A stretch of 64,000 nt of DNA from contig JAQFVV010006632.1 of assembly GCA_028023455.1 (NCBI GenBank), positions 246,001 to 310,000 of the forward strand, given 5' to 3'. A program made the translations under genes and the position numbers. The notes under the pieces were generated by a model. That model searched no databases, was not told where the DNA came from, and saw only the letters and a program-made list of their open reading frames with translations. The DNA is from Epiperipatus broadwayi. Its lineage: Eukaryota; Onychophora; Udeonychophora; Euonychophora; Peripatidae. How positions within the stretch are numbered: position 1 is the stretch's first letter; each line of letters begins with the position of its first letter. Positions 1 to 11,475 of this stretch are shown piece after piece.

Positions 1-180
1 TCTATAATAACCACAGCCACCACTATCCTTCTAGGCAGGATTGATTTTAAGCCAATAAACATCACATGATCACTATTTCTTATGCTTGCTCTTAACTGTT
101 ATTAAAACAAGCAAAATTCTCTATATGTATTGCCATTCAGTGCAAGGCAGAGTAATAGTGGTGGCTGTGGTTATTAAAGA
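1..180 (-). repeat. Family A repeat fragment ending in a perfect palindrome
   Basis: This is a copy of the dispersed repeat called family A here, read on the minus strand; it shares the block around AAACATCACATGATCACTAT with the copies at 12501, 21195 and 29446. A 22-bp sequence at 5-26 is repeated as an exact reverse complement at 155-176, giving a stem with a loop of about 128 bases. The sequence after the second arm (AAAGAACCAAAGAC) reappears in reverse complement just upstream of the copy at 29390, so the palindrome is the junction of two oppositely oriented copies. No protein is encoded. Confidence 0.7.
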
Positions 181-430
181 ACCAAAGACAACAAAATGTA
201 TAGATACTGAACTGAGTTCAGACCTATATGAATATATAAGCTGATGAACTTGGATTAGCAGTACTCTCAGATCTGAGGCTTCTTACTGATAAAGGCCACA
301 AGCCAGAAACTAGTCTAGGAATATTGGATGAGTAGGCACTAAATGGGGATTTCATACACAAGCCGTCTGGCATCCATTGATTATTCTGGCTTGCACTGAG
401 TGGCAATATGAATAGAGAGTTTTGTCTGTT
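181..430 (+). repeat. Family A repeat with degraded hammerhead-like core
   Basis: Plus-strand copy of family A, clearly related to 15728-15960. It carries a hammerhead-like core near 282-326: CTGATAA at 286-292, a GGC/GCC hairpin, GAAAC from 306, then TAGTC. The box has G8 changed to A compared with CUGANGA, so it is probably inactive. An apparent 60-codon minus-strand reading frame over this copy (224-406) simply follows the repeat and is not a gene. Confidence 0.65.
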
Positions 431-565
431 TTAATACATATATTGGAGATCACTTATCTTTTTCATGTATGTGTTATATATATGGTTATATGACATGCAG
501 TCGATAGCTGAAGGACGCTTGAAAGTTTGTATTCAAATTCTCTACAATTACATCTAATTTCCAAT
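431..565 (+). repeat. Family B tail fused to family A copy
   Basis: Starts with ATATATTGGAGATCA and ends with a TTCAAATTC stretch followed by CTACAATTACATCTAA. This matches the part of family B that lies 3' of its hammerhead core at 47520-47640. The family A copy runs straight into it, so the two families appear as a composite. Confidence 0.5.
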
Positions 566-1650
566 AACCTGTAGATTTATACTTTACGTTTGTCTAAATA
601 TGATAATATAAATTGTGCTACCACACTTAGGAAGACGTAAAGCTGTAACAACAAATAGAAAAATAAATTAAATGGCTGAGCGCTTTCAAGAAGATGTACT
701 TCTCATAATCATAGCCCTAAATAAAATAAAATTAATGACTCATTCTTTGAAATCATTATATAACTACAATATGCAAATTCTATGCAAATGAGTCCTTATG
801 ACCATCTTTTTGATATCGCAAAACATTCTTCCTTACGATTAATGGCTATGGAGTCCTCCGCAATAAAGTAAGCCTCCTTTACCTTTCGCTTAATATCATG
901 CCTCTCAATACAAACCAACTTTGCAGATGCGGGTTTGAACACATGTCCTGATTCTTTTTGATGGTCAGCAAAAATTGTAGTCCATTCTGGATTTAATTTG
1001 TTGTTACAGCTTTATGTCGTAAGTGTGATAACACGATTTATATTATCTAATTTCGAAGTATATTAAATTATACTTGTATTCATCATTAATCAAATTCTAG
1101 CTGAAACTGAGTTCTTCTTACATGAGCCTAGATTGGTTTCAATTTCAAAACAGCTTTACAAAGTGATTTAGTGATGAAAATTGGAAAGGTATAGTGTCAT
1201 ACTTCTTTCATGCACCCTTTATACACAAATCTTTTACATCATAAATATTTAATGGCTCGTTATTAAAATACTAGATGTATTCAGCCTATATAAGTCAAGA
1301 TTTTTTTTAATTGGTTGCTTTAAAAACTTTTTTTTAAAGATTTTATGCACAAGCCTTCTGACATTCATTGATTACTCTGGCTTGCACTGAGTGGCACTAC
1401 TGTATGGAGAGTTTTGTCTGTCATTTGATGTTATTGTTGCATTAGGAATATATAAACGAAGCCAGAATGAAAGAAGTCAAAAATGGAATCTGTATTATTG
1501 GAGGGGAGGCATCATTAATTTAAGATATACAAACAATACTACACTTGCACTTTAAAATAAAAGCCTTAAGAACATTCATTTTGAAAGATAAAATCAAAGA
1601 AAGAAATTGAGATATATTTAAACAAAGAGAAAACAAATATAATAAGAGAG
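566..1650. other. Non-coding AT-rich stretch with a family A fragment
   Basis: No convincing gene. A family A piece lies at about 1328-1425 on the plus strand (TTATGCACAAGCCTTCTGAC through GGAGAGTTTTG). The rest is AT-rich sequence with no recognisable protein, RNA or terminal repeats. Confidence 0.55.
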
Positions 1651-2105
1651 GTATTTGTATTAAATGGATTATGTCCTGTTCATGAGGGATCAGATTGATC
1701 TTAGGTCAACATGAGTGTGACAAGAATCTCGGCCTCAGGCTGGCCTTTGAGCATTCCATCATCAGATTTTCAATTGGATGGACGGTTGAAGAGTTGGAGT
1801 GTGGAGTAGATTGAAGCCTGTCCATTAAAGTATGAAGATTGGCTATCTTAATATATATCTGAACACTTATAGCATATATGTGTAGAGATGGTAATCTGGA
1901 CCAACTGATGATTGCTGGTTTAGTATGAAATATGTATATCGGTGATTATTTATCTTTTCAACATATATGTGTTCAAGTGTATCAGTGTTATGAGATAGAG
2001 TGGAGGTGGTGGGTGGTGTGAAAGTCTGTGCTCATATACCCTATGTATTACATATATAGACACAGATATATAATAAACCTGTGTTTCAGTTATTACATCA
2101 ATTTA
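1651..2105 (+). repeat. Family B repeat, near full-length monomer
   Basis: Single plus-strand monomer of family B. It matches the reverse complement of 24555-25035 almost end to end, from the block around AAATGGATTATGTCCTGT to the block around TGTGTTTCAGTTATTACAT. It encodes no protein. The central third holds a hammerhead-like core (listed separately). A length of about 455-475 bp fits the period of the tandem dimers at 45686 and 47428. Confidence 0.8.
1892..1948 (+). ncRNA. Hammerhead-ribozyme-like core, family B
   Basis: Layout seen: outer stem I half TAATC (1892), inner half CCAA, CTGATGA (1905-1911), stem II TGCT-loop-AGTA, GAAA (1927-1930), a very short stem III, TA, then the stem I return TCGG and GATTA. 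In better copies the inner return is TTGG, pairing exactly with CCAA. All invariant core letters are present here. Stem III would be two base pairs with a tetraloop, as in known short-stem-III hammerheads of Penelope-like elements. Cleavage activity is an inference. Confidence 0.6.
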
Positions 2106-4054
2106 GCAAATAGTTAGAAGATTGATCAGAGATTAATAGTAGTCAGCGTTGAGAGAAAATAAACCAAAAAAAGGTTTCTAGATATATGGCCACCATTTAA
2201 AGTTCAATATCAAAGCAAAAATTTTCTCTACGTTTTTCTGGAAATAGAAAATTGAAAATTAAAAAAAAAAAAGTGTAGTAGAAATGATCTAATTCATTAA
2301 TAAAAGCATTTAATGCATGAAAATGCTGGTAATTAAGAAAAAGCTTCGCTGAATGGGTGAATTTCACGACAGTAAATATATCTTTAAAAACCTTTAAAAT
2401 ATTTTAGTAGTGCATTAAAAAAAATCTATTCCAATCGCCATTGGAATATGATGATTGATTTGATATCTAGTAATAAAAATTCAATTGACCACCAATGAAT
2501 TACAAATATTTTTAAACCTAAGGTAAGAATTTTTTAGTGTAATGACAGTAAGTTTAACTACCATATCCATAACTCGTGTTTAAACCCAGGTTGAAAAAAA
2601 TTTGAAATTTTTTCTCACTTCTAATGAGAATCGGGATCTATCTATCAAGATATTATTTTAAGTATCCAAATACATCCATCTGAAGTAACCATTCAATCCT
2701 GGTTAGAAAAGTGGTCTCTACCTAGTCTTAGTTGGTGGTAAAATAAGAATGGAAAAATGCTTAAACTGCAAACGGTAGTGGCTTGTCTTTAACCAATCCT
2801 GTCAGCAATGATTGTAATTATTATGCTAATTAGTGTTATAGTCTATATTATTTGCGGTAAAAAATATATGTGTTTTTCTAATTTTTTTTTCAATTTATAC
2901 ATAATTACTTTAGTCAAAAATTTGGATTTTACAAAATGTTTAGATATATAAAGAATAGATAATGATAACGTAAGTAAATAAATTATCGTTTTGTTTGTTA
3001 ACTTTAATATCCAGGAAGCAATTACATAATAACTATTAATTGTCAAGAAAATTTTATTTTCGACATTCATAAATTTAGAATAAAATTATGAACTAATGAT
3101 AAAATAAAATGTACTTCATTAATGAAAAATAAATTTAAATTATACATGTGTATTCTTTACTTTATACTTATATACATTCAAGAAACTATTACTCTAAATT
3201 TTTTTTTTTTTATTATTTTTAACAATCTACTAATTATTGTATTCATCATAAAAAAATATAATATTATAAAAAAAATCTTTTTTTTTTTATTTTAACTTAA
3301 TAATTACTTTATTAATCTTTTTCTAAAAAAAATAATATATTTAATTTTAAAATATAAAATAATTAAAAACTTTAAACTTTTAAAATATAATTAAATACAT
3401 GTAATTAAATTAAAATAAAAAATATTTTCAAATTAATAATCCTTACCCCTTTTCCTTATATTTTAAAAAAATTAAAAATTCTCTTATCTTTAAAAAATTT
3501 AATATTTTTTTAAATTATTAAAAATTTTTAAAAATTTTTATATAATTTTTTTTATTTTTTTTAATTTTTTTATAAAATAATATTATAAATTTATTTTTAT
3601 TTTTATATTTATAAATTTTATTTTTTTTTTTTTTATTATTAAAAAAAAAAAAAATAAAAAATTTAAAAAAATTTTTTAATTTTTTTTAAATTAACCATTT
3701 TTAACGTCATCTAATTTTATAACGAGTTTAAACCCCTTCTTTTACTTTCTGAAATATTTCTTTTAAATTTTATTTTAGAAATAAAATATATTCTCATGAG
3801 TAAATTAGAATATGGTATTGATTTTAATGTAATCAATATATATAAAATATTGATATTTATAATAATTTTTTTTTTTTTTAACCTATGGAAATCTATAACT
3901 CTTTATTTGAGAGTCTCATTTGATTGCGAAAGTATTTGGGAATTTATTATATTTTAAATTTTCATGCATATAAAATATTATTTGTTCTATGATGCTTATA
4001 TAAACATAAGTAATATGATAATTCAGAAAAATAATATTGCCGGTTAATGTAATT
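2106..4054. other. Non-coding, with extreme A/T block at 3180-3700
   Basis: No gene seen. From about 3180 to 3700 the sequence is almost only A and T, in homopolymer runs of up to about 15, with hardly any G or C. Short reading frames on either strand here are products of composition. Confidence 0.6.
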
Positions 4055-4158
4055 TCAGTCAAGCGTTGATGGTCGAGAGGTCAGCACAGCCATCTCAAAA
4101 GCAGTTGTCCCGGGTTAGCGGGTCGCTTTCCGGCCAATGCTATGACACAGGGGGGAAA
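4055..4158 (+). repeat. tRNA-derived SINE, degraded
   Basis: An A-box-like TGGTCGAGAGG lies at 4070-4080, and a damaged B-box region (GGGTCGCTTTCC, compared with GGGTTCGCATCCC in the copy at 30263) follows about 40 bases later. It ends with GCCAATGCTATGACAC and a G-rich tail. The GCTATGACAC end is shared with the SINEs at 30207 and 50769, which defines the family. Octopus is known to have several tRNA-derived SINE families. No target-site duplication was found. Confidence 0.7.
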
Positions 4159-5983
4159 ATATCTGTTTTTAAATTAGTACTTTCCTTCATTACATCTCAG
4201 CTGAAAATTATTTATAAAAATACTCAGAGGAACGTTATTAAATTTCTAACACTTAATTCTATAAACTTGTAAAAACCTTAAATATAATGTTTAGGTTTAT
4301 TCATTTCAATTTTATTATTTTTATTTATTTTTTTTCTTTATATTGCAACAGTTGCAAATATGAGCAATGATTTCATATTTGTTAGTGTAAAATTTAATCT
4401 GTTTTTGCTTTTGGAACTCATTCCAAAAATATGTCGTTAATACCCACATGAAAAGCAATACAATCCACTGGAAGGACAAACAAAAATAACAGTAGTACAT
4501 TAAAATGATGATGATCAAGTCATAATAAAATATCTGAAGTAATCTTTCTATTTAAGAGATTAACACATAAGAGATTAGTTTTAAATTGAATCTACACAAA
4601 GAAATTAAAAATACTTTTGAAATAACCCTACCCTCCAGAGTAAAGCTTATTTAGATCATTATTTGAAGAATGTTGCTTGCAATAATGTATATGTGATGAA
4701 AACCTTTTTATTTGAATTATATATATATATATAACAACCTTATATTTTAGTATAAATAAATAGTGTGGTGGAACTAGTTTAAAAAATTTTCTACCTTCTT
4801 CCAGATGACTTGATTATCATGGCTGGCATTTAGTATGCTTTACCCTTGTGTTCAAATTTATTGAACAAGGAGATTACATAATTCCATTTTTTTATCATTA
4901 TTATTGTGTTATTTTTTTGTTACCTTTCTTCTCTTTCTTTCATATATTAATTTTGCTCTGTTTCCAAACACTAAGTTAGATAAACTGTGCTTAACCTAAA
5001 AATGAAAACCAACAGCATATTACACCAAGTAAAATAATTTGTTTTTCTCTTTAAATAATCCTAAAGATTATTTTGATTTAATTGAAGAATTTATTTAATT
5101 TCTTTTAAATTAATTTATATGATATGATAAGATAAACGTACTTTTTTTTCTTTTCACTTTCATTTTTTTTATTAGGAAGATATGTAAATGAAGAGAAATT
5201 TAATTGGCTAAGAAAATAGAACTGCCAGAGTTTTTTTTGTTTTTTTTTTTTTTTTGGAGAGAGCTGCTGGAGTGACAACAAGTGTATAATAAAAAAAAAT
5301 TTAAAAAAATTTTTTTTTACTGTTAAACATATAATGAAAATGAAATCTTATCTTTCAAAAAAAGGAGAGAATGTAAAGATAAAGAAAGAAGTTAAATTAA
5401 AACCCCTCTTAAACAATTTAAGTTGCAATATTATCCTGTGTAAATATCAAAATATATAGCTAAGTCCTAACAAATCTGGTCAGGTCCTCCAACTATGAAT
5501 CTAACTGCTAATAATCTTCCACGAGGTCTACAACTGAAATGCTCAGGAATTATTGTTAACCATGACAACAGAAATAGCAGTTCTAAAATGTCAGTCTATT
5601 TGAAATTTCTTGTTGTTTATAGACTATGTTTAGCCTTGAATAAAGTTTTACTCTCATAATTTTAACACCCATGGTCATGTTATGAAAGTGCAAAATGAAG
5701 TACACCTGGGTCTTGTTTTGTGCAGTAGATAAGTTCCGTAAAAAAAAAAACATGCATAAAAGAAATTGCACAAAAATAGATTTAACTTACATTGAAAAAT
5801 GTGGAATATGTTCCATAATTTTTGAAAATTGCACAAAAGCAAAGCAACAAGGTAAAATTACTTTAAAATTCATATAACCAAAATAAAGAAATAAAGTATG
5901 ACTAATAAAAAATTGATACAAGACAAGCTTTTTTTATTAACTATTTAATTTTATTCAAAACAATATGTTTTTATGTTAATTGA
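4159..5983. other. Non-coding AT-rich stretch
   Basis: No gene, RNA or terminal repeat recognised. Contains a (TA)n run near 4719-4733 and several poly-T and poly-A runs (for example 5231-5256 and 5290-5321). Confidence 0.5.
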
Positions 5984-6480
5984 TTTTACATTTTTTCAAA
6001 CATATTTTAATCATTATCGCTGTTTGACAATATGTGGATACATTTGAGAACTGATAAAAAATCAGATTCGTCACAAGAGGAAATACAACTAGTGGCGACT
6101 TCAGTTTTGTGCTGTGTTTAATAAGTGCATCAACTGAAAATTTTCATTCATGGCTTCAAGTTGCTCTAAAGCTGTCATTATCATAGCAAATTTATGATCT
6201 TTTTAAAGCTTAAAATGTACCATAAGGTATAATTTATTTTACATTTTTTCAAACATATTTTAATCATTATCACTATTTGACATATGCGGATACATTTGAG
6301 AACTGATAAGAAATCACATTTGTCACAAAAAGAAATACAATTATCACCACCTTCAGTCTTATGCTGTGTTTAATAAGTGCACCAACTGAAAATTTTCATT
6401 CATGGCTTCCAGTCACTCTAAAACCATCATTATCATCGCGAATATACAGTCTTTTTTAAAATGTACCATAAGGCGCTGAT
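5984..6480. repeat. Two-copy tandem repeat, period about 253 bp
   Basis: The block starting ACATTTTTTCAAACATATTT occurs at 5988 and again at 6241. The copies stay alignable to ACCATAAGG near the end of each, with perhaps 10-15 percent differences by eye. The duplication is therefore old, unlike the perfect duplications at 20905 and 29587. No protein is encoded. Confidence 0.75.
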
Positions 6481-7558
6481 TTATTGCCACTCATTTTGAA
6501 TCATAGGGAGCACTTGACATTCAAAATGAAAATGTATATTTTAGAGTATTTTTTTTGTATTTGTTTTACATATTATAAATTATTTTTATAAAATCTGTTG
6601 AAAATATAATTATTTTAGAAAAATAGTTAATTTTAGTAAAAAATTTTTACTTTTACATGAACATAAATTGAGAAAGAAATCAATAATATATACAGCATTA
6701 TCTAATAGGATACAAATGTTCTTTTTAGATTATCTGCTATATAATATTTTATAATTATAAATATAAATTTATTTTTGCAAAAAACTTTCATTCACTTTGA
6801 TAATCTGACAAATTATTAATTTGCTTTTTACAAATAAATCTAATATTAAAATACAAATATATTTTTACTACTGATTCTGTAATTGAACCAATCAAAAGTT
6901 TAAAATTTTAATTCACTCAGTCAATAAAAAAAATTTCAGTCTAAAAGTTAATGTTTTTCTGTCGACAATGTAATCAAAGATTAAGCTTTGAGACAATGAT
7001 TTTACTAATTGTTTATGAAACTCATGATATCCAGACATACAACTATTTATCTCTCATTGGAATTTAAGAGCTCATTTATAATTTGTGTCTTTAACAAGAA
7101 AATGATTGTCCAATTGATTAGAAAGTCAAAGACTTTCTCAAATCATTTTTGCTGTGAAACAAACAGGTTCCAATTTTGTTTCATTATCTTTTTCTAAATC
7201 TTTTACAGCATCTAAATGTATTGCCAAACTATTTTCCAACAGGCATTTAAAGTATGTAAAATATAATGTATGTATGTAAAATGGGGAAATCCTGATTTTA
7301 AGTGAAATATGAACTTCTTTATCACATAAAAGAAAACCGTATAAAAAGATATTAAGAAGAAACATGAATCACATAACTTCAAAACTGCATTTAAAAAAAT
7401 CTGCATAAAATGAGACCCATGTGTACTGTATTTAACTTTAGACAAATTTTGTTTTCACAAACTTTAAAACATATGGCAGTGTTAAATATGTGCAGAAAGG
7501 AATGTAGTATTTAACTTGGGATATAGTATTTTATTTTCACAACTTTGACACTTCTAGT
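6481..7558. other. Non-coding AT-rich stretch
   Basis: No gene or known repeat recognised. The overlapping short reading frames at 7009-7445 on both strands show no domain and no codon signal. Confidence 0.45.
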
Positions 7559-7605
7559 GTTATATATATATATATATATATATATACACTAGATTTTTAA
7601 CATAC

Positions 7606-7643
<38 letters not shown>

Positions 7644-7665
7644 CAAATCAATATATATATATATC
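7559..7665. repeat. (TA)n microsatellite tracts
   Basis: Alternating TA runs at about 7559-7586 and 7613-7638 with a shorter one at about 7653-7664. They border the end of the minus-strand Penelope-like copy. Confidence 0.85.
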
Positions 7666-8151
7666 AAAATACAGTACAATTTATATAAATTATATTCTTT
7701 TAGAAGTACTTTCGACTATACACTTTGTAGTCTTTATCAACTATATAACATTGAATAATCAAAACGAGACAACCCTTAACAATACCCATAGTTCAATTCA
7801 GATTTCCCACAATTCTGTTATCTTAACATTTGATGACTGGCGATTCATTAACATTTGACAATTTCTTGAAATCAACATAGCCTCTTTTATTTTACGTTTA
7901 TTATGACAACGTTCAATTTGAATAATTTTTATATTTTTATGATCAAATTTAAATCCATATTGACAAGATTTATTATGATTAAATATAACAGATGATGAAG
8001 GTTTATTTACATCTGTTCCATATTGATTCTCTTTTTGAATTCTATTATATAAAAGCATATGTTCTTTTATTCTCTTCTCAAATGTACACTTAGATTCACC
8101 AATGTATTGTATGCCGCATCCACATATCAATCTATATATAATAGAATTGAA
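7640..8151 (-). pseudogene. Penelope-like element 3' end: GIY-YIG domain and 3' tail
   Basis: The minus strand reads a GIY-YIG nuclease fragment from about 8151 to 7798. The first motif is IIYRLICGCG, the second IQYIGES, followed by KRIKEH with the usual Arg and His, then FDHKNIKI and a late KIKEAMLI helix with the conserved Glu. This order (VYK..C...YIG...R..EH...EA..I) is typical of the C-terminal endonuclease of Penelope-like elements. The reverse transcriptase that should precede it is absent, and a TAA stands at 8152-8154, so this is a 5'-truncated copy. The 3' tail, 7797 to 7640, holds a hammerhead-like core. It faces a second copy at 8222-8480. Confidence 0.75.
7700..7743 (-). ncRNA. 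Hammerhead-like core in Penelope-like 3' tail, minus copy
   Basis: Mirror copy of the motif at 8381-8424. On the minus strand: TTGATAA (7740-7734), hairpin GACTA/TAGTC, GAAA (7713-7710), then GTACTT. Two core positions differ from CUGANGA, so it is probably inactive. Confidence 0.4.
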
Positions 8152-8221
8152 TTATTAAGCAATCTATTTATGTTATTTGTAGAGAAAAAAGCAATATGAC
8201 ACAAACCATTATAAATTTTCC

Positions 8222-8480
8222 TAATAAACGTAAAATAAAATGGCTATGTTGATTTCAAGAAATTGTCAAATGTTAATGAATCGCCAGTCATCAAATGTTA
8301 AGATAACAGAATTGTGGTAAATCTGAATTGAACTATGGGTATTGTTAAGGGTTGTCTCGTTTTGATTATTCAACGTTATATAGTTGATAAAGACTACAAA
8401 GTGTATAGTCGAAAGTACTTCTAAAAGAATATAATTTATATAAATTGTTCTGTATTTTGATATATATATTGATTTGTATA
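8222..8480 (+). pseudogene. Inverted partial copy of the Penelope-like 3' end
   Basis: Nearly exact reverse complement of 7640-7909, starting at TAATAAACGTAAAATAAA and running out near 8480. It encodes only the last codons of the endonuclease (the KEAMLI-like helix region onward, with a base change), then the shared 3' tail. Together with 7640-8151 it forms a tail-out inverted pair with a spacer of about 310 bp. Inverted and partial terminal copies are common for Penelope-like elements. Confidence 0.75.
8381..8424 (+). ncRNA. Hammerhead-like core in Penelope-like 3' tail, plus copy
   Basis: TAG, TTGATAA (8384-8390), a 5-bp stem II GACTA/TAGTC, GAAA (8411-8414), GTAC, TT, then CTA pairing with the upstream TAG. 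The arrangement is that of a short-stem-III hammerhead, but C3 and G8 have changed. Penelope-like elements are known to carry hammerheads in their terminal regions, which supports the reading. Confidence 0.45.
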
Positions 8481-8518
8481 TTACATATATTGTGAAACGA
8501 ATACAGATATCAAACTTA

Positions 8519-8521
8519 ATT

Positions 8522-8562
<41 letters not shown>
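8519..8562. repeat. (TA)n(TG)n microsatellite
   Basis: Alternating TA followed by TG dinucleotides, just beyond the plus Penelope-like copy. Confidence 0.85.
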
Positions 8563-8563
<1 letters not shown>

Positions 8564-9649
8564 CAGAAAGGAATGCAGTTTTAACTTTTTTAAATGTTGC
8601 TGTATGAATCATGAAAAATTAATTACATTTTCCTTTTGAACTTATATTAGGAACAACATTGTGAGTTATTTTCTTAAAATTACAATAGTGTTCAAAGAAA
8701 TAACTCTTGACTAGGAAAATATTTTAGCTATTAATAGCACTCATGGGTTGATTATTTGCCTGGACATTCATTTTTTGTACTTGAAGTTCATAAATTAAAG
8801 GTAGCATAATTTTCCAATTGCAGAATAACCCTAAAATAAAGCCATGCAATTTCATTAACTTTCAAAATAATTTGATTAAAATGCATATATCCAACTCTCA
8901 AATATCATGTATTGTCAGAGGACCTATGAGCAAATCGATTAATTTATGAGTATTTCATATAAAGGGAGATGAAGAAGCATACAATCAACTTTTAAGATTC
9001 TATGTTGTTATTTATATAATATATATTTAAATTATATTTGTCATTAAGTTTAAGAAATTTGCTGTTAATTAATTAGCTAACAGCTAATGGATTTAAATAA
9101 CATATATTTGAACCTAGTGTAGTAATTTAATGAATATGCATTTTATGTTTTATTGTATTTTATATTAACTTATAAATATGTAAGTTGTATAATCTATTGT
9201 ATAAAATAATTACTTGTTAATTTAAATATAGGGATTGATGAAAATCAACTTAGAGAACAGTGCTTGTGGAAGGGTTTCATGATTAGTTCAATGAATCTGC
9301 AAGTATTTTTACCCCATGGCTTAATCCTTTAAGTATTTCTAGGATTTTGTGCTTATACTCATGTTATAATATTAGATAATATTTCTTCATGCTATTTAAT
9401 CTATGGTCAACCATTATTTTAATTGTTCCTTATAATAGAGTTTTATTACATTTTTTGGTCTTGAATCACACTTATAAAACAGCATGTGTCTTCCAATTTA
9501 GTAGATTAATGAAAGTGATTTGTTTCTATTTTATCTGGGAAGTAAGTGTTCACATTATATTCTTTATATCATTTTGTATTGGTCTAATCTGCAAAATAAT
9601 TATTACCATTGGTTTGTATATCCTTTAAGTTTGTTTCAGTGCTGATAGT
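8563..9649. other. Non-coding AT-rich stretch
   Basis: No gene, RNA or terminal repeat recognised. The reading frame at 9389-9628 is hydrophobic but has no domain signal and is probably chance. Confidence 0.45.
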
Positions 9650-10620
9650 TAATCTGCTAAACATTCTGCAATTAGTTGCTCTAATTATGGTTAGAAAATC
9701 TACAGGGTACTTACAGCTTGTTATTCCTTGCACAGACGAATATACCCACAGGTATGTCATTAATCCTCATTATATAAATGTATGTTTGAGTAGAATCTCC
9801 ATACATTATGATGCTTACCTTGTTTCCCTCCTCTAAATGTTTGTCTCATGTGTTTTGTCATCAGTCATAATATGGCATTTAAGTGAATTATGATCATAAT
9901 TTCTTATAGGTAGATTACATGATATCCCCTGAGTTGGCACATAAATTTTGTTTTGATTTTATATTTCATTATAGTCAAATTTCATAGGTTTATCAATTCC
10001 AGTTGTTGTCATTGTTATTATAATTTGTGGTATAAGGGCATTGTTTCTGGTTTTGATGTATTGAAGGTGTCATTGACTGTATTTGAATCTATCCTCGTCC
10101 CCATAAAAATAAAAATCAATACAGTTGTAATAAATTCTTAGACTGTATATCTTAAACTTATGCACATATCCATGCACAGCAATAAATATATGAGATAATA
10201 TTTTATTTTATTTTGTTTATTTATGCACATTGTCCATGTTGAACAATTATATGTGATTGTATTCTATGTTATTTATCGTTTATGTAAAATCATGAATATT
10301 GTTAACCAATTATTATTTTCATATTTGATAACTTAACTTATCTGTTCCATTACTATTAGTCGCATATAGAATCAGAAATCCAATATAGTAAATAGACCAT
10401 AAATATTACAGCACATTTTGTCCCTGATGATGATGTATACAAAGGTTATGGAAACATCCAGAGAATATTTTAATGTTTGTCCTTGGGTATTTTGTGATGT
10501 ATAAGATATAATAAAATTCCATTTATCTTCTGCATAACCACTGCTTTGCTTTGTTCAATTCTAGAGTATAATCCAGAATCTGTTACCTCTGTTGATATTT
10601 GCGGCATTAATACCTAAATT
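9650..10620 (+). repeat. Old LTR-like fragment related to the 35.2-kb LTR
   Basis: Several blocks align in the same order with the long LTR. GACGAATATACCCACAGG here matches GATGAATACATCCACAGG at about 37235; ATCAGAAATC matches near 37806; and a polyadenylation region around AATAAAATTCCATTTA (10510) matches AATAAAATCCCATTTA at 37955, followed by a shared GCTTTGC block and TTCTAG. Identity is low and patchy, so this is an old solo LTR or fragment of a related family. Ends were not found. Confidence 0.45.
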
Positions 10621-11264
10621 ATTAATAAAATTGCAGGCCAATATTCATTGAGTAGGGAAGAGGGGGGAGTGGGCATAAAAATCCGATTAATTACCAATTG
10701 ATTAGCTTTACAGCTGTATGGACTTTCATTCTTCTTTTAAGGAATAATCTTGGAGATGTCTTTACCTTGAAATAAATAAAGATTATTTTATATTTTAGCT
10801 AATATGCTTACATAAGTTAGACTTCATGAAAAATTATACAACTATATGTGAATAGTAATTTTTTAACATTTTAATGCTTAATTAACAAGTTTCTTTATAT
10901 TTTTTTTCACTTTATAATATCTAATTAACATGTTTCTTTATCAATTTTTATCAAATTAAATTTACTAATTAAAAACATAAAGGAAGGATTTTTTTTTTAA
11001 ATAAAGATAATTATATTTAAATTATTATTAAATAGTTAGTTACCTTTATTAAAATAACAACAGCAACAACAAAAAGCACTTTTTTATTGTTTTAAAAAAA
11101 CTATTTGTTTTTACTCAGCCGTTAATTTAATACTATAAACTTTAAAAATAATACACATAGTAACTATAAATAATTGCTCGATTTATCTTCAGTGGGCTAC
11201 ATAATCGTCTTTATCGATAAGTGAAAGTATACAAGATTTAGCTATAAACATAGATTTATACACA
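10621..11264. other. Non-coding AT-rich stretch
   Basis: Nothing recognisable. AT-rich with short A and T runs. Confidence 0.45.
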
Positions 11265-11360
11265 GACTTTCAAGCACCCTTCAACTATCCACACTATCTC
11301 ATACCACTGATACACATCATCACACACATGTAAAAAAGGTAAATAATCACCATCAGTTGA

Positions 11361-11408
11361 TCCAGCTGATGAGTGCTGGTTGAACACGAAATACATATAT
11401 TGGTGATT
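11361..11408 (+). ncRNA. Hammerhead-like core, family B, upstream of two
   Basis: CCAG, CTGATGA (11366-11372), stem II GTGCT-GGTTG-AACAC, GAAA (11388-11391), TACATATA, TTGG. The invariant CUGANGA and GAAA boxes are intact and stem II begins with the preferred G-C pair; one stem II base is changed (A for G). Confidence 0.6.
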
Positions 11409-11437
11409 ATTTCTCTTTTCTACATTTCATCAGTTGA

Positions 11438-11475
11438 TCCAGCTGATGAGTGCTGATTCAGCACAAAATACTTAT
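11438..11475 (+). ncRNA. Hammerhead-like core, family B, downstream of two
   Basis: CTGATGA (11443-11449), perfect 5-bp stem II GTGCT-GATTC-AGCAC, then AAAA where GAAA is expected, and ATTA instead of TTGG. G12 is lost, so activity is unlikely. Confidence 0.5.

Noticed and set aside
6045-6340. CTGATAA followed by GAAATAC in the 253-bp tandem repeat
   Set aside because: No hairpin between the boxes and no stem I; the match is limited to short words.
10424-10465. CTGATGA ... GAAAC resembling another hammerhead
   Set aside because: No stem II or stem I pairing could be drawn around it; it lies in the old LTR fragment whose relative at 37.9 kb lacks the boxes.
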